The position numbers were made by a program, and so were the translations under genes. The notes under the pieces are model-generated. The model saw only the letters and a list, made by a program, of their open reading frames with translations. It did not search any database and was not told the origin of the DNA. This document shows positions 34,741 through 46,596 of a stretch of 64,000 nt of DNA, one piece after another. The first letter of the stretch is position 1. Every line of letters begins with the position of its first letter. Origin of the DNA: Blasia pusilla (Eukaryota > Marchantiophyta > Marchantiopsida > Blasiales); the NCBI GenBank assembly GCA_050084515.1, contig CM114273.1:21886001-21950000 (forward strand), written 5' to 3'.

Positions 34741-36840
34741 GATAATCATGGCTACTATTGATAAACGGCAGAGACAATGTCGGCAACACCTAGACAACCT
34801 ATGGCTACTATTGATGAATATGCAGGTGTGGACACAACCTCTAACAAGATATTATTGCGTTGTTGAAACGTCCGTCTACTCACTTCCATGTTCTAAGTTA
34901 GGAGACTTATGGAAACCAAGCACCCATCCTCTCTTAGTAAGGAAGATGCAATTGGATAGATCTCATCATGTTTGATGAAAGGTGTTTGGAAAATTTATAC
35001 AATTCAATCCCCTAGTTCATTCATTTCATACATTTGAGAGAATAACCTAGATGATTGATAGAATTAGTTATTTGTTTTTTATGCTATAGACTGGGCTAAA
35101 TGGATGGAAATGAAAAGATCAAAAGATAATTGATAGAATTAGGGATTCGTTTTTTATGCTATGTATTGGGCCAAATTGATGGAAATGAAAAGATCGAAAC
35201 ATATGAGTGAGGAGTCATTCAACACACATTGATTTTTTCTAAACCATCAAAATACTTTTCCTAAATATTAATGAATCTCTATCTTCACATTGAAACAAAT
35301 CATGGATTTTTCTTTATTAATTAGTTATCATTTCCTTCTCTAATCCTTGTCTCTAAATTGAGAAAAGAAAATCATTGGTCTTTTTTTCCTCAAAAATTCC
35401 AATTTCATCCTGGCCAAGTTTGAAAACTAAAAATAACATAGGAAGGAAATCACTTTCATCATTTAGAAGAATAATTCTTGTCCCATCATTCATTATTTTC
35501 CAAAAGTGATTCTTAATTTTCCTTCCAAATTAAACCTGAAATTTAATTTTTGAAATACATTTTTTCTACTTGAGATTTTAAGAAAAAACTTTATAGAATA
35601 AGAAAAACTAAGGAATTTAAATGAGACTTAAGAAAATTCAATAAATATTTTATTTTGAAAACTTGAATATTTTCTATTAAAATTAAATATTATTACGAAT
35701 TCCTCCTTATCAAATTTCAATTTAACTAATATTTTTATTTTCAAAACTAAAAATAAATATCAAATTCTAATAGGAAGATATTAACCAATATGAGGAAGAA
35801 TTAGGAAATTTTTTAAAATTTTAATTAATTCTATTTAATAATTATTATGTATCCCATTTTTATTATAAATATATTTAAAATAAATAAATATAATATAATA
35901 ATTTTCAATTTCAATATGATAATTCTAAAAATGAGGGAAATCAGAAAATTTTCATGAATATTGGAGAAAATTCAAAATTAATAACTAAAGTAAGTATTAA
36001 AAATTACTCCTTTCGACTTCTTAAGCTTAGGATAGTGTAAAAATAAATCGGAGAGTTTTAATTTACTTTGAAGGCTTTTCCAAGTATCATTTACTAGCAC
36101 GTCATGGCAAGAAGGCACATTTCTTTAATAGAGTAGACAATCACCCATTTTGATATTTTTACCAAAATATTCAATAAATGTCCTTCCCAACCAAGTTCTA
36201 TTAAACCACTTTTATCATTTTGAATTATTATTCTTGTCCCAACATTCTCTTAGTGTCCTTTTTCAAAAATATTTCTGAATTTTTCCTCCAAAATAAACTT
36301 GAATTTTTTTTTAAATACTACTTTTTCTGCATGAACCTTTAAACATTATTTATAGAAAAAGGATTTTATCTTTTTTAAAATAATGAGAAAATCCAAATGA
36401 AAAAATTTGTCTACTCAACATGATTAATTTTGGTTTTTGAGAGGAAGTAAAAGGACACATCATATTGAAAGAGTATTTTATAATCCTTATTCCTAACACA
36501 AATGATAGTATACATATAGATTTTGACTTTCATTTCATCCATAAAATTAAGGATGGACTCCCTCTTCCAACAAGATTGAGGTTCTTGCTAATTCCAATTT
36601 TGTCATAAGTATTTGCTAAAAGCCAAGGGATCACAAATTATAAAGACATGATGTCAAGCAAGAGATACAAACATGTCCAATCCAAGGCACTAATTGAGTG
36701 AGTGTTGTCAGGTACTAATCGTTACTTGTATTTATTGCACATTCCTAATAGTTGACCGAGATGGAACAATATTGCAGATATCAATCAAGATTCCTATTCA
36801 CACAAAACTAAAAATCTGAAATTAAATTTTGGGTGTTACT
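34741..36840. other. AT-rich repeat block
   Basis: Very AT-rich, no gene. Two internal duplications are visible: the tandem pair 35055-35120 / 35130-35195, and a diverged pair at about 35440-35600 / 36205-36365 sharing attcttgtccca and the aaatacw(a)ttttttct passages. Confidence 0.5.
35055..35195 (+). repeat. Tandem duplication, two 66-bp units
   Basis: Units 35055-35120 and 35130-35195, both starting ttgatagaattag and ending ggaaatgaaaagatc, with a few differences and a 75-bp period. Confidence 0.75.
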
Positions 36841-37360
36841 GCTCCTAATAATATGGTTGTGTTAGAGGCCTTACACTTCCACATAAATAGAGATTACAAC
36901 CTGAAAGTTTATGAATATGATATGCATGCTTATCTCTCATCAATCCCTTCGTCACAATGTACCCATCGTCATTCCCCTTGCACATCGAGTTCATCGTGAT
37001 GCAACAAGTTATATTGCACCATAAATGGAAAGTGGAGTTAGTATCTCTATTGAAAATAACAAAATGGGAGATACAAACTAGAATTTCCAAAACTCACCAA
37101 GTATGCTACGATATTATGATTGGCAAAGATCTCCTCTCAAGTCTTTCACCCCCCCCTCCCCTCTTGGCGCACATCATCCATAACCTCAAGAGTCCCTAAC
37201 TCCCCATACCTTTTAAACTACACAAGGCATCTATAAAGTTAGTTGAGTCTTCTAAAGTACGAACTAACTATCCCTTTATTATAAGGGTACTACGAGATAA
37301 GATATACTAAGAAAGGTATGTCAAATTGCCTCCTCTCCTCCTTGACCGGAAGATTGAGTT
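36841..37360 (+). pseudogene. Possible Ty3/gypsy protease relic
   Basis: The frame at 36957-37199 ends its useful part with YDIMIGKDLLSSL, which resembles the YDxIIGRDLL end of Ty3-type aspartic proteases. The catalytic DTG/DSG is not seen. It is unlike the protease of copy C, so another family would be the source. Confidence 0.35.
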
Positions 37361-38331
37361 CTAACGTCTTTTAGGATATATCGACAAGATCTATTAGTGA
37401 GCCTTCGCGGATAATGGAGGACAACCTCAGGAGGTGGAGGATGATCGATGTGTTGAGGTTGCGGGTTACCTAAGAGAGCAGGTTTCCTCTTTATTTCGGT
37501 TCATTTGAAGCCATATAGAGAAATTTACTATTTGGGGTAAGTTTCCAAATTTTGTATAGTTGAATTTCCACTTTGGGAAGTACCTCTTGACCCGCTACAA
37601 CATGTCAAGGGCCAAGGAGATGACTTGCGAGCATAGGTTACCGTGGAGAGAGTTTGGGAGAGGGAAAGGGGTATACCTCCAAGAGAGAGAGCTTGAAAGC
37701 TCATTCTCTCTTTGTTGAACCTCTAGGCATGAGGTGGTGGCGGAGCTATGTTCCTCCTTCCCTTATGTGTAATCCAAACCTCTCATTACGAGAGTGGGTT
37801 TGGTTTGACTTGAGAGAGAGAGAGAGAGAATTCAAGGATTGAGAGGGCTGAAATGGAGGAGCTTGCTATTTGTTGCAGGTTGGGGACCATGTTCCCCATT
37901 GAGCGGCTCATGGGAGTGCTCACCAGAGCAAGAGCGCTTTGTTGGTGTTGTTTTCTTTGCTAATTTTTCGTGCAAGAGAGTGGCACGCGGAAGCACTGCC
38001 CAATTTTTGGTAGGAATTGAATATGGGAGCAAGTTGCTCCATGCTAGTGTTTTGAGGGGCACCATGTAGCTCTCTAGTTTGTATTTTTACATGGTTGCAA
38101 TTGCCATTGGGAGTAATCAGCGCACAAGCGGTGCCAAAATTTAGGGTAGAAGTGAAGATTGAAGGGTTGCACAACATTGCTCATCCTTTTTTTTTGGGGA
38201 AGGTTGAATGGAGAAACTAATTTGATATCAACGTAGATCAAGAAGCTATGCATGCTATGGAAAAAATGGTCGCAATTCGGAGATGGAAGCATAAAGTTAT
38301 GGCCAATTTTGCAAGCTGCCATAGCCGCCGT
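37361..38331 (+). mobile_element. 5' end fragment (P plus leader) of the A/B/C Ty3/gypsy family
   Basis: Begins near cgtcttttaggatat (37365), follows P through gagggaaaggggtatacctcc, has a (GA)n tract at 37811-37828, and runs into the leader (gttgcaggttggggaccatg, cacgcggaagcactgcccaat). Most of the P end is replaced by the GA tract. It is cut off at 38331 by the next repeat. No coding part. Confidence 0.7.
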
Positions 38332-38573
38332 TGTCGCCACCCTCATAACCAAATACACACCAAATAGGCTCCAAGCGGAACATTAGAACTCTAGTGGACT
38401 CACCCTACGATGATCGTGCTTTGGAGACGCTTTTTGAAAGGTCTCTTGGAAAAGTCCAAGAGACGAAATACGGAACAAAGTTGTGTGTTTCATGTGTTTG
38501 TGGTCACGACCAAGAATCCTGACCGAACGCGAACTAAGACTTGAGATGGGTTGAGTCTTGGAAGGTTGGTTTA
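38332..38573 (+). repeat. 1-kb LTR family, 5' fragment (S3)
   Basis: Starts TGTCGCCACCCTCATAACC and matches the first 240 bp of the copies at 41490 and 48813 (gaccaagaa, gacttgagatg, gagtcttggaaggttggtt), then breaks off. Confidence 0.75.
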
Positions 38574-38990
38574 GAGTGATGATGTGTGTGCTTAGGTTAC
38601 CCATGTGGGTCCCTTTCCCACACTTGTCTCATGTCATTAAGGGTATTGGATATTTGATAAAGCTTGTGCTAGATAGGTGTAGCAATGATGTCAAGTGTAG
38701 ACTTCTTGCCCGTGAAGTGTGTTTGTGGGTATAGGGTGGTTGCCCGAGTAGGGATCTTGTGTACAAACCGAGGTTGTCACGAGCTTAGATGAGCTAGTAT
38801 ATGAGGCTTAAGGTGAGCTTGAGCGATTGAGTGTGCGTAAGGCCTCATGTGTCATCACACCGTTAGCATTAGGGTAGGTTACTCTTGAAATCATCTCCTC
38901 CATTTTTGAAATCATTGATTTTGAGTGTTGGTCCTAGAAGCCTTCGTTTCCTTACACATGCTTGCGCTTACAATTCAGTGCTTTAACTTG
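38574..38990. other. Unassigned sequence before the Helitron coding part
   Basis: No gene or repeat match within the window. The Helitron 5' end (a TC start) should lie at or before here but cannot be placed. Confidence 0.3.
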
Positions 38991-39001
38991 CATCTACTGG
39001 T

Positions 39002-40032
39002 ATGCACGTAAATAAACACGTTGGTGGCATTGGACACTTTAGGATCCAAGGAGGAATATATCATTCTATTGGACCCTTACATCCTGATACTGGGGAGCAT
39101 CCCCAATTTGCTCAACTCTATATTCATGATTTTGCAAATGAATTGGAGAATCATAGAAGGGTTATGAATAGATCTTTTGATCTAGACATAGACATCTTGA
39201 AAGGGCTACAAGACATGTTGTATGAGTGCAATCTATATGTGAAGACCTTCCTTCATATGGCATGTAAAGCAAGTGATCTTAATATGCGGATAATTTTGAA
39301 GGCAAGTAAGAGAGGTATCGATGCAAAGCGTTATAACTTACCAACTACTTTCAAGGTTGCAACTATTTTACCAGGTGATGGAAGTGAACACGTTGACCAT
39401 CATCATATAATTTTACGACTACATGGAGGAGGAGTGAGGCGCATATCTGACCTCATCGAAGCATATATTCCATTATACTTTGTTGTACTATTTATCTATG
39501 GTCAAGTAGGTTGGCACCCTGGAATACCCTTTGAGACACTTGAAGGGACTCGAAGACCCACACAACTAGGCCATGTTATTCATGGAAAGGAGGGACACAT
39601 TGAACCTTCAGACGATTGTATGGATGAGGACAGATTTGTTGGTGAGAATATTGTGGAAAGAAGGTCAAAGAGTGTTACGACCTTGAAATTTGCATATTTT
39701 TTCTGCAAACACAAATTGGAGGTGAAGATAACAATCCTTTATTGAGATTTGGTCGACTTACTCAAGAGTATGTGGTTGACCTTTATGCCACAATAGAGAC
39801 GCAAAGATTATTATGGGTCACCTTAAATCAGAAGGAGTTGAGGGTTGAATTATATTAAGGTTTAACGGATGCCATGCATCAACATGATAGTAGATAGTAG
39901 AAGGTTTGGAAGACGCATAGTATTACCCTCTTCTTTTATTGGAGGGCCCCGTCATATGCATCAATTGTATCAGGATGCAATGGCAATTGTGAGACAATTG
40001 GGGAAGCCTGACTACTTTTTGACCATGACATG
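39002..40032 (+). pseudogene. Helitron Rep-helicase, N-terminal and start of the Rep domain
   Basis: The 39002-39745 frame has the Helitron N-terminal block: FRIQGGIYHSIGPLHPD, FAQLYIHDFANELENH, DILKGLQDMLYECN, VATILPGDG, then GWHPGIPFETLEG. It passes into QEYVVDLYATIETQRL in a shifted frame and RRIVLPSSFIGGPRHMHQLYQDAMAIV and KPDYFLTMTC near 39910-40032, which is the beginning of the rolling-circle replication initiator domain. The reading is cut at TMTC by copy B and resumes at 52607. Confidence 0.85.
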
Positions 40033-40757
40033 TGTCGTGCGCATAAACATCGCTACACAACATATATCGCTGTCATCGAATACACACACAAACATGCACG
40101 ATCCCATGCTAACTCATGGCATCTAAACAATGAGACAAGAAGTACCAAAATATCTCCAATAATCAAGATCCAATCTCTCTCAACACCATATCTCTCAAAT
40201 GTGTGCACTCTCACATGTCTCTCTAAATGTCAAACCAAACCCACTCCCCTAATGAGAGGTTTGGGTTACACACACAAGGCAAGCAAGACCAAGAGGTTCA
40301 ATAAAGAGAGAATGAGCTCTCAAGCTCTCTCTCCTTGAAGTATACCCCTCCCCTCTCCCAAGCTCTCTCCATGGTAACCTATGCTTCCAAGTCACCTCCT
40401 TAGCTCTTGACCTGATGTAGGAGGTCAAGGGCTACTTACCAAAAATATAAAGGCGACCATATATTCAAAATGATACTTACTTGAAATAGTAAGTTCTTCA
40501 ATATGGCTCAAAATGAGCCGAAACGAAGGGGAAACCTGCTCTCTCAAGTTTCCCGAGGCCTCAGCAGGTCATCCTCAACCTATCCTCCACTACTCGCCAC
40601 GGCGCTCTACTATATCTCATCGATCCATCCTAAAAGACGTGAGAGTTGTCGTGCGCATACACATTGCTATCATCAAACACACACACAAACACGCACGATC
40701 CCATGCTAACTCATGGCATCCAAACAACGAGACAAGAAGTACCAAAATATTTCCAAT
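40033..40757 (-). repeat. Copy B 3' terminal array: tail - P - tail
   Basis: Outer tail B2 40033-40160 (128 bp, the same length as in copy A), P 40161-40644, two bases, inner tail B1 40647-40757 (about 17 bp shorter by an internal deletion), then the purine tract 40758-40767. All on the minus strand. Confidence 0.8.
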
Positions 40758-40949
40758 CGCCCCTATAGTTGATGGTTAGGTCCCTCTAACTCGAGATAAA
40801 TCTATCCCTACCTACCATGACATACATCTCTCAGACGCTAAAAGCAAGAAGGCCGGGTGCTCTTGTGCCCCCATCGTTAGTCGTCTTCTTGTCATCCATA
40901 TCACAGATACAAGTCGGAATGTAGAACTACCTACGCTATGTACATCTAG

Positions 40950-41178
40950 GATACATCCGTTATCCCTGAGGAACCCAAGTGAGAGGTGGTGTCAAACATG
41001 ACATATGCCATCCTCTCGAACATCCATCATAGACTAGCATAGTGGCTCCACCGCGGGCAGAACCACACAACATACATTGCAAGCTTGTAGAAACTACTAC
41101 TGAGCTCAGTTCAACTGTACCGTCAATGTTGGGAAGATGACACGGCGCACAGTTACGCACATGGTCCTTCCAAAACAT
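40950..41178 (-). pseudogene. PHD finger after integrase, copy B
   Basis: VRNCAPCHLPN is followed by CMLC, then a Tyr where copy A has the third Cys, DGCSRGWHMSC and LTPPLTWVPQG, then a stop and RMYPRC with another Cys-to-Tyr change. So at least two zinc ligands are lost. Confidence 0.75.
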
Positions 41179-41489
41179 ACCATCGCGTCCCTCAATAAGA
41201 GAACATCTTATGGCAAAACCTCACGCACTCTTAAGATGGTGCGCCCTGCAATCACATCCAACGTTGTGGATGTTGATTGCTGCAAGTAGACATTGTCTTC
41301 CTGATGAAACCTCCGGATAGTAGGTCGATACTCCCCCCCGAATACTTGCATACCTCAATGTATCCTGATGTTACATAATCGCCAAGTTCTCAAACACCAT
41401 GGGCATCACTCTCCGAAAAAATTCAGCCCTCTAAGAACATGCTCGCATCCATACATCAAGGTCATCAAGGTTCAACACATCACCAACAT

Positions 41490-42491
41490 TGTCGCAACCC
41501 TCATGACCAAACAAGTGCCAAGCGGAACATCGGAACATTAGCGGGCTCACGCTAAGATGGTTTGCGCGTTGGAGTTGTCTCAAAGAGGAGACAAGAGACG
41601 AGACGCGAGCGAGAAGTCGCGTTTCAAATGTGATGGTCGCGACTCAGAAACCTGGACCAAACGCGGAATGAGACTTGAATGAAGTCGAGTCTAGGAAGTG
41701 GGTTGCCAAAGGAAAGATCCGGATTTGGAACGCCACTTGCGTTTGAGAGTTTCCGACTGTGTTTATGGCCATAACTTTTAGCGCCGAGATGCGTTTGGAG
41801 CAAATAAGAGTGCGTTGGAAAGCTTATGAAGAGCCGGTTCAAACACACCAATGATCGTTGCAAACGCATAAGCAGCGGCCGAGATACGACCCGAAAACGA
41901 CTGTAAGTGGAGTCGGGTTGAGGGCCACAATGAAGGGCCAGAACCTCTTTTCCCAAAGGGGAGGGGTTATTGGAGAACCCCAGAAGTACTAGTAAGGGGG
42001 AAGCTCTCCGAGAGTGCTTGGAACCCAAACCCCACTTTGGGCGCCGCGGGGCGGCTCAAGGGCATGGAACGGAACGCGAGTTTGGGCGTTGGGTTGGAAA
42101 ACCTGCACCAAGTCCATTGAGGCGATTTTAGACATCCCTCTTGGATTTCACGCCGCGACTCAATTACTTGGGTCTCGGTTCGGAACTCACACGAGGACCG
42201 TTGAACAGTTGGGATCGCTAGGCGTGTAAGTGCCGTTTCAGATCCCTCGACTAACCAGGAAGTCTGTTCCAAGTCTTGAAGGACTTGCCATGTGTTGGGA
42301 GCTAGGAAATAAGGAAGGTTGAGCTTGATGAGACGCCGAGTTTAGGACTCGGTGGGTTGGAACGCCGGTTGGCCAAACCCGACTAACGAGAGTGCGTGTT
42401 TGGGTGCAGATCGGCGATGAGTTCGTGACCTACTGAACGCACGCTTCCGCACCACTAAAGATTGACGTTCAAGGAGAGTAGGGGCGCGACA
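41490..42491 (+). repeat. 1-kb solo LTR (S1)
   Basis: 1002 bp, TGTCGCAACCC...GGCGCGACA, with a perfect 5-bp target duplication AACAT (41485-41489 and 42492-42496), inserted in the integrase C-terminal region of copy B. It matches S2 at 48813-49841 and the fragment S3 at 38332. There are no internal genes, so it is a solo LTR of an element not otherwise present here. Confidence 0.85.
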
Positions 42492-42496
42492 AACAT

Positions 42497-43340
42497 CTTG
42501 ACGAATGGCCGCAGGTAAATCTGGCTCTTGGCCATACAAAAGCAATACGGTGAGAAAGACGCCAAGGATGCCTACCTGCTGAATCTGTATCCCATCGCCA
42601 ACCACGGCAATTGAAGGTCCCAATCTCCTAGATGACCTCTCTGCAAGCCATACTTGCGTAGTCCTCTCTTCACCGTGTGCACAACACGCTCCGTTAGTCC
42701 ATCCGCCTCAGGATGATCTCGCGAAGTTGTGCGGTGGTCGATCAGTGCTTGATTACACAAGGCCTAAAACTCCCCGCATAACTTTGTACCCTGGTCTGTC
42801 AACACCTCAATTGGTGCGCTGTAACGACTCAACACTCAATCTAGGAAGGTACACGCTACTCCCTCACTTGCTTTGTCAAGAAATGCAACCAACTCTATCC
42901 ACTTCGAGAAGTGCTCGACCATCACCAACACATAACGACTACGGCGCTCCATCAAAGGCAAAGGTCCTGCAAAATCCAAATTCCATCTATAACCTAAACC
43001 CATGATCGGAAGTGGATGAAATTATAGAGTCGGAGCATTGAACGATGTTCAGAATCGATTACAAACCACGCATCTGGCAACAAATTGTTGAACGTCAATC
43101 TGCATGCTTCGCCACCAATACTAAATGTGGACCAAGATGTACATCCACTTCACTCCAAAATGATCCAACTCCTCATGGGCATGACGCACCAAACGTGCTC
43201 TCTGCGAAGGATGAGGCACTACACGCACTCTACCATCCTCCCAGACTCGCAACACATGTGTCCCCTCCCACCAGAACCGTCTGGCTCGCTGTAGGATCCG
43301 ATCCTACTCTCTAACATCCACTATGCTCGCGATGCTGCTA
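42497..43340 (-). pseudogene. Ty3/gypsy integrase core, copy B
   Basis: Minus-strand remains of the same integrase as copy A: the DHRTTSRDHPEADGLTERVVHTVK block with the catalytic Glu at about 42680, the GVL(T/V)DQ region near 42800, and the FSKW region near 42905. Stops and shifts are frequent. The C-terminal part lies beyond S1 at 41085-41484. Confidence 0.75.
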
Positions 43341-43499
43341 GTACGTAGGTACTCCAAGACCACTCCATCATCGTGAATGTCTCGGCCACCTGTCATCTCC
43401 TCACCGGCCTCTGGATCTAAGAACTCTCCATCAGACCTCACCAACGAAGTCTCAACAATCTAGCTCTCCATAGCCAACAAGCTCAAATAGGCTAACGTA

Positions 43500-44329
43500 T
43501 GCCATCCTGGCACCAACTCCTCATCACTCTCAACATACCAACAAGCTCCAGTCGCATCTCGCTGACTCGGGCATGGATTATGGCTCAAACCATTTGCATC
43601 CTAGTTGACCGTCCCAGGTCTATGCATCACCTAGGCGTTATACTCCTGCAACAAAAGAGCCCACCTCGCAACGTTCCCTGTAAGTTTGTTGGACTCCATC
43701 AACCACTTGAGTGGTTGATGATCAGTAATGATGGTAAAGGGATTGCCAAAGAGATAACATCTGAAATGTACGACAGCCCACACTGCAGCCAAGCACTCAT
43801 CCTCATACGAGCTATACCTCTCCTCTGCAGCGTTGTTTGAGCGACTAGCATAAGCCACCACAAACCCTCTACCATCATCGTCATGTTGGGTGAGCACAAC
43901 TCCAAGCCCCAACATGCTCCAATCAGTATGCATCTGGAAGGGACGCCCCTGATCAGTCTCCTCAATATGGGCGCGGACATCAATCCGTCCTTGAGCAGCT
44001 GAAATGCTCTCTCTTGCTCATCCCCCTAGTGCCACTCCTAATCCACCTTGGTTAGCAAGGTTAGTGACTTTGCAATCAAACTAAAACCCTTGACGTACCG
44101 TCGATAGAAGTTTGCCAATCCCATGAATGCACGAACTCGACTCACATCTCTAGAGTGTGGAATGCGTGAAATAGCCTCTACCTTTGTGTGCTACACACCA
44201 AGGCCCCCTGGGTATATTGTATGACCCAGATACTGAATCTGGTCGTAGAAGAACTTACATTTGCCTGGATGTAGCTCATACAACTGCAATCGTCGAAACA
44301 CCTCCTATAGATATCGCTCATGCTCCTCA
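43500..44329 (-). pseudogene. RNase H and the end of reverse transcriptase, copy B
   Basis: The minus-strand open frame 43631-43933 shows the RNase H series YASRSNNAAEERYSSYEDECLAAVWAV, NPFTIITDHQPLKWLMES and ARWALLLQEYN. Upstream of it on the minus strand (43986-44329) are the connection segment and HPGKCKFFYDQIQYLGH of reverse transcriptase. It ends at the fold-back junction at 44330. Confidence 0.8.
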
Positions 44330-44352
44330 ACCATGAGGAGCATGAGCGATAT
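44311..44352. repeat. 19-bp perfect inverted repeat at an inversion junction
   Basis: Left arm 44311-44329 (atatcgctcatgctcctca), spacer acca, right arm 44334-44352. The coding strand of copy B switches from minus to plus here. Confidence 0.9.
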
Positions 44353-44919
44353 TACGCCTCTATTTTCCCGACTTGTTATCTACGTCCGCCATTCACGGTT
44401 ACCCGAGTTCCCTACCGAGGGATATTTCATTTTTGGGGGCGTAGGACTTGGACCGGGTAGGGACCATAGACTTGGTCATTGTTGGTTGGTCATGTCAGGG
44501 CCAGTCGAGTGCTGGACGGGGTAGCGGATTAGCTGACTCTCAGTCCAGTTTGTTTTGGGAGATGCTGCGGATCTTGCGACACTTTCAAGAGCATCAGTCT
44601 CGTCCTCTAGCATACACTCTGGAGAATATACCAATTTTAGGTGATTCAAGATCCTGTGTGGTGACAAGTGCACATCAGGTGCGTGCATGCATCGGCCCAG
44701 AAATTTTGTTGGATGCGGCGAGTGTGGGTTCATGAGCACATCGCCCGCATCTTTGGTGGACCAACTTGGTACCACACGAGGTGTTGCGGAGGGCATATGC
44801 GAGAGTGGAGCGCCCCTCCGATTTTTTGGTGGATTCTTTATTGGATCCGGGCCGTTGATCACAAGCAGTGAGGCTAGATGATCGACCGCCGTTGACCGTG
44901 GTCAACAGGATTGGCATAT
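44353..44919 (+). pseudogene. Cytosine-5 methyltransferase middle part, copy B (inverted block)
   Basis: In one frame: TIDLVIVGWSCQGQSSAGRGSGLAD (44460-44535), LENI at about 44620, and AHRPHLWWTNLVPHE near 44740-44785. The catalytic PCQ is changed to SCQ, with the cysteine kept. Interrupted at 44919 by the copia element; the C-terminal GFP motif resumes at about 51411. Confidence 0.75.
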
Positions 44920-45228
44920 TGAAGATTGAGTTAAAGTCAAGCTCATGAGACACTTGAACTGCTACATTTGGCACTCACACAAAGTAGGGAAGCTTAATCT
45001 TGGTTAGTTAGTTAAGCACGATTATCTTAACTAGGGTTAGTTAATCAAAATTAGGCTAACTCGAGACTATGGTTAAGGGTAGGATTAGAGTTGCTTGTAC
45101 ATACCCTATATAATTGAGAAGAGGACCAGCCTCCACTCATTCTCTCATTGCAAATTTTATTCTCCATGGTGTTGTGTGTGTGTTAAAGCCGTTTTCCACC
45201 AGTTATGCTTGTTTAGCAATTTTCCACA
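44920..45228 (+). repeat. Copia 5' LTR
   Basis: TGAAGATTGAG...TTTTCCACA. A TATA-like ccctatataattg at 45104-45116 is probably the core promoter. Confidence 0.9.
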
Positions 45229-45240
45229 TGGTATCAGAGC
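45229..45240 (+). other. Copia primer-binding site
   Basis: TGGTATCAGAGC directly after the LTR, the standard complement of initiator tRNA-Met in plant copia elements. Confidence 0.9.
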
Positions 45241-45744
45241 GGGAGGAGAACATAACTTGAAATTCTTGATGTTTGAAGAGAGAAGAGAGGCAAGAGAAGG
45301 GAAAATTTCAGTTTGGGAGAAGGAAATTTTATTCAAAGCTCAGTGGGTGAAGATTTCAGGTGGAGCTTTGATAGTGATAAAACTTAAGAGGCATTTTTTA
45401 GGGCTTTGCCGGTCGATTCACCCATCAGGGTCTGCTTTGGCTAGAACAATGCCTAAGATTGGATCTAGCCATCTTGTAGAGCTCGTTGAGAGCTTTCCAA
45501 CGATCCCAAAATCGCTCAATTTTGACACTCTAAGCTCATACAGCAGTAATTTCAGTGTAGGAAAGTGCAATTAGTGAAGAAAAGTTGTGTAGTTTGCTCT
45601 CTACATGCCAATTTCGACTAGTTCTTTCATATATTTGATCAATTTTGGCAAATTTCAGGTCGATTTCTTTGTAGGAGTGGTCTATGCTTCAATTGGAGCA
45701 GTAGAAAGCCTCAAATCATATTTTTTTGTGAGTGAAATTTTATC

Positions 45745-46482
45745 ATGGAGTATTCCTCAACAACAATCACAGGCGAGAAGCTAGACAAGCATAATTACAA
45801 TGTCTGGAAGTTTCACATGAAACAATTTCTCATGGGTCAAAAACTATGGGAGCTTGTCACAGGTGATGAGGCCAAGCCAGAAGGTGACTCAATAGACTTG
45901 AATGTTCGCGCTTGGAACAAACGCGCAAGGTAAATAATCCACTATATTTCAAAAACGATCAGTTCGCTAATGATAGGTCACATCCAAGATGTTGATACTC
46001 CAAAGGAGACCTGGGATGCATTGGAAAAGTTTTTCCAGACATCTACAAAGGCCATAAAGCTTCAATTGAAACAGCAATTGAACAAAGTGAGGAAAGGATC
46101 GCAGAGCATCAATGATTATATTTTGAGTATCAGACATATTGTTGATCAATTGAATAGCATTGGAGTGACAATAGAAGATAATGATCTGATCTTATTCACT
46201 CTTCAAGAACTTCCAAAGGATTACAAGTCCTTTGAGACCTCTTTCTTTGTGAGAGAGAAGTATCCAACATTTCAAGAGTTAGTTCCTCTATTGATCAATG
46301 AAGAGATGTCCCTAGTAGGCAACAATAACTCGTCTAGTCTTCAAGAGATTGCGCTATTTGCAGGTTATGGATCAAACAGAGGCAGGAGTCGTGGTAGAAA
46401 TTTCCGTGGTCATGGTGGATATCAAGCATATGGAGGAAGAGGCACCCAATATAACGTCACTCAATCAACTACGAAGCAGTAA
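45745..46482 (+). pseudogene. Copia gag
   Basis: Starts MEYSSTTITGEKLDKHNYNVWKFHMKQFL, the usual copia gag N-terminus. One in-frame TAA near 45931 splits it. The rest holds the capsid-like ETWDALEKFF...LKQQLNKVRKG...ELPKDYKSF and ends in a Gly/Arg-rich stretch at a TAA. The zinc knuckle lies just beyond (about 46548-46595: C-NYYGIKGHYTKF-C), with its second Cys changed to Tyr. Confidence 0.85.
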
Positions 46483-46596
46483 TAGACACAATCACATGGT
46501 GGTGATGGTGGAAACCGTTGGGATCAAGATCACCAGCAAAGGGTCCCTGGATCTTGCAATTACTATGGGATAAAGGGTCACTATACAAAGTTTTGC

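Noticed and set aside
35000-36830. Hidden gene in the AT-rich block
   Set aside because: No long frame, no motif, and composition far from the two host genes; only internal duplications are supported.
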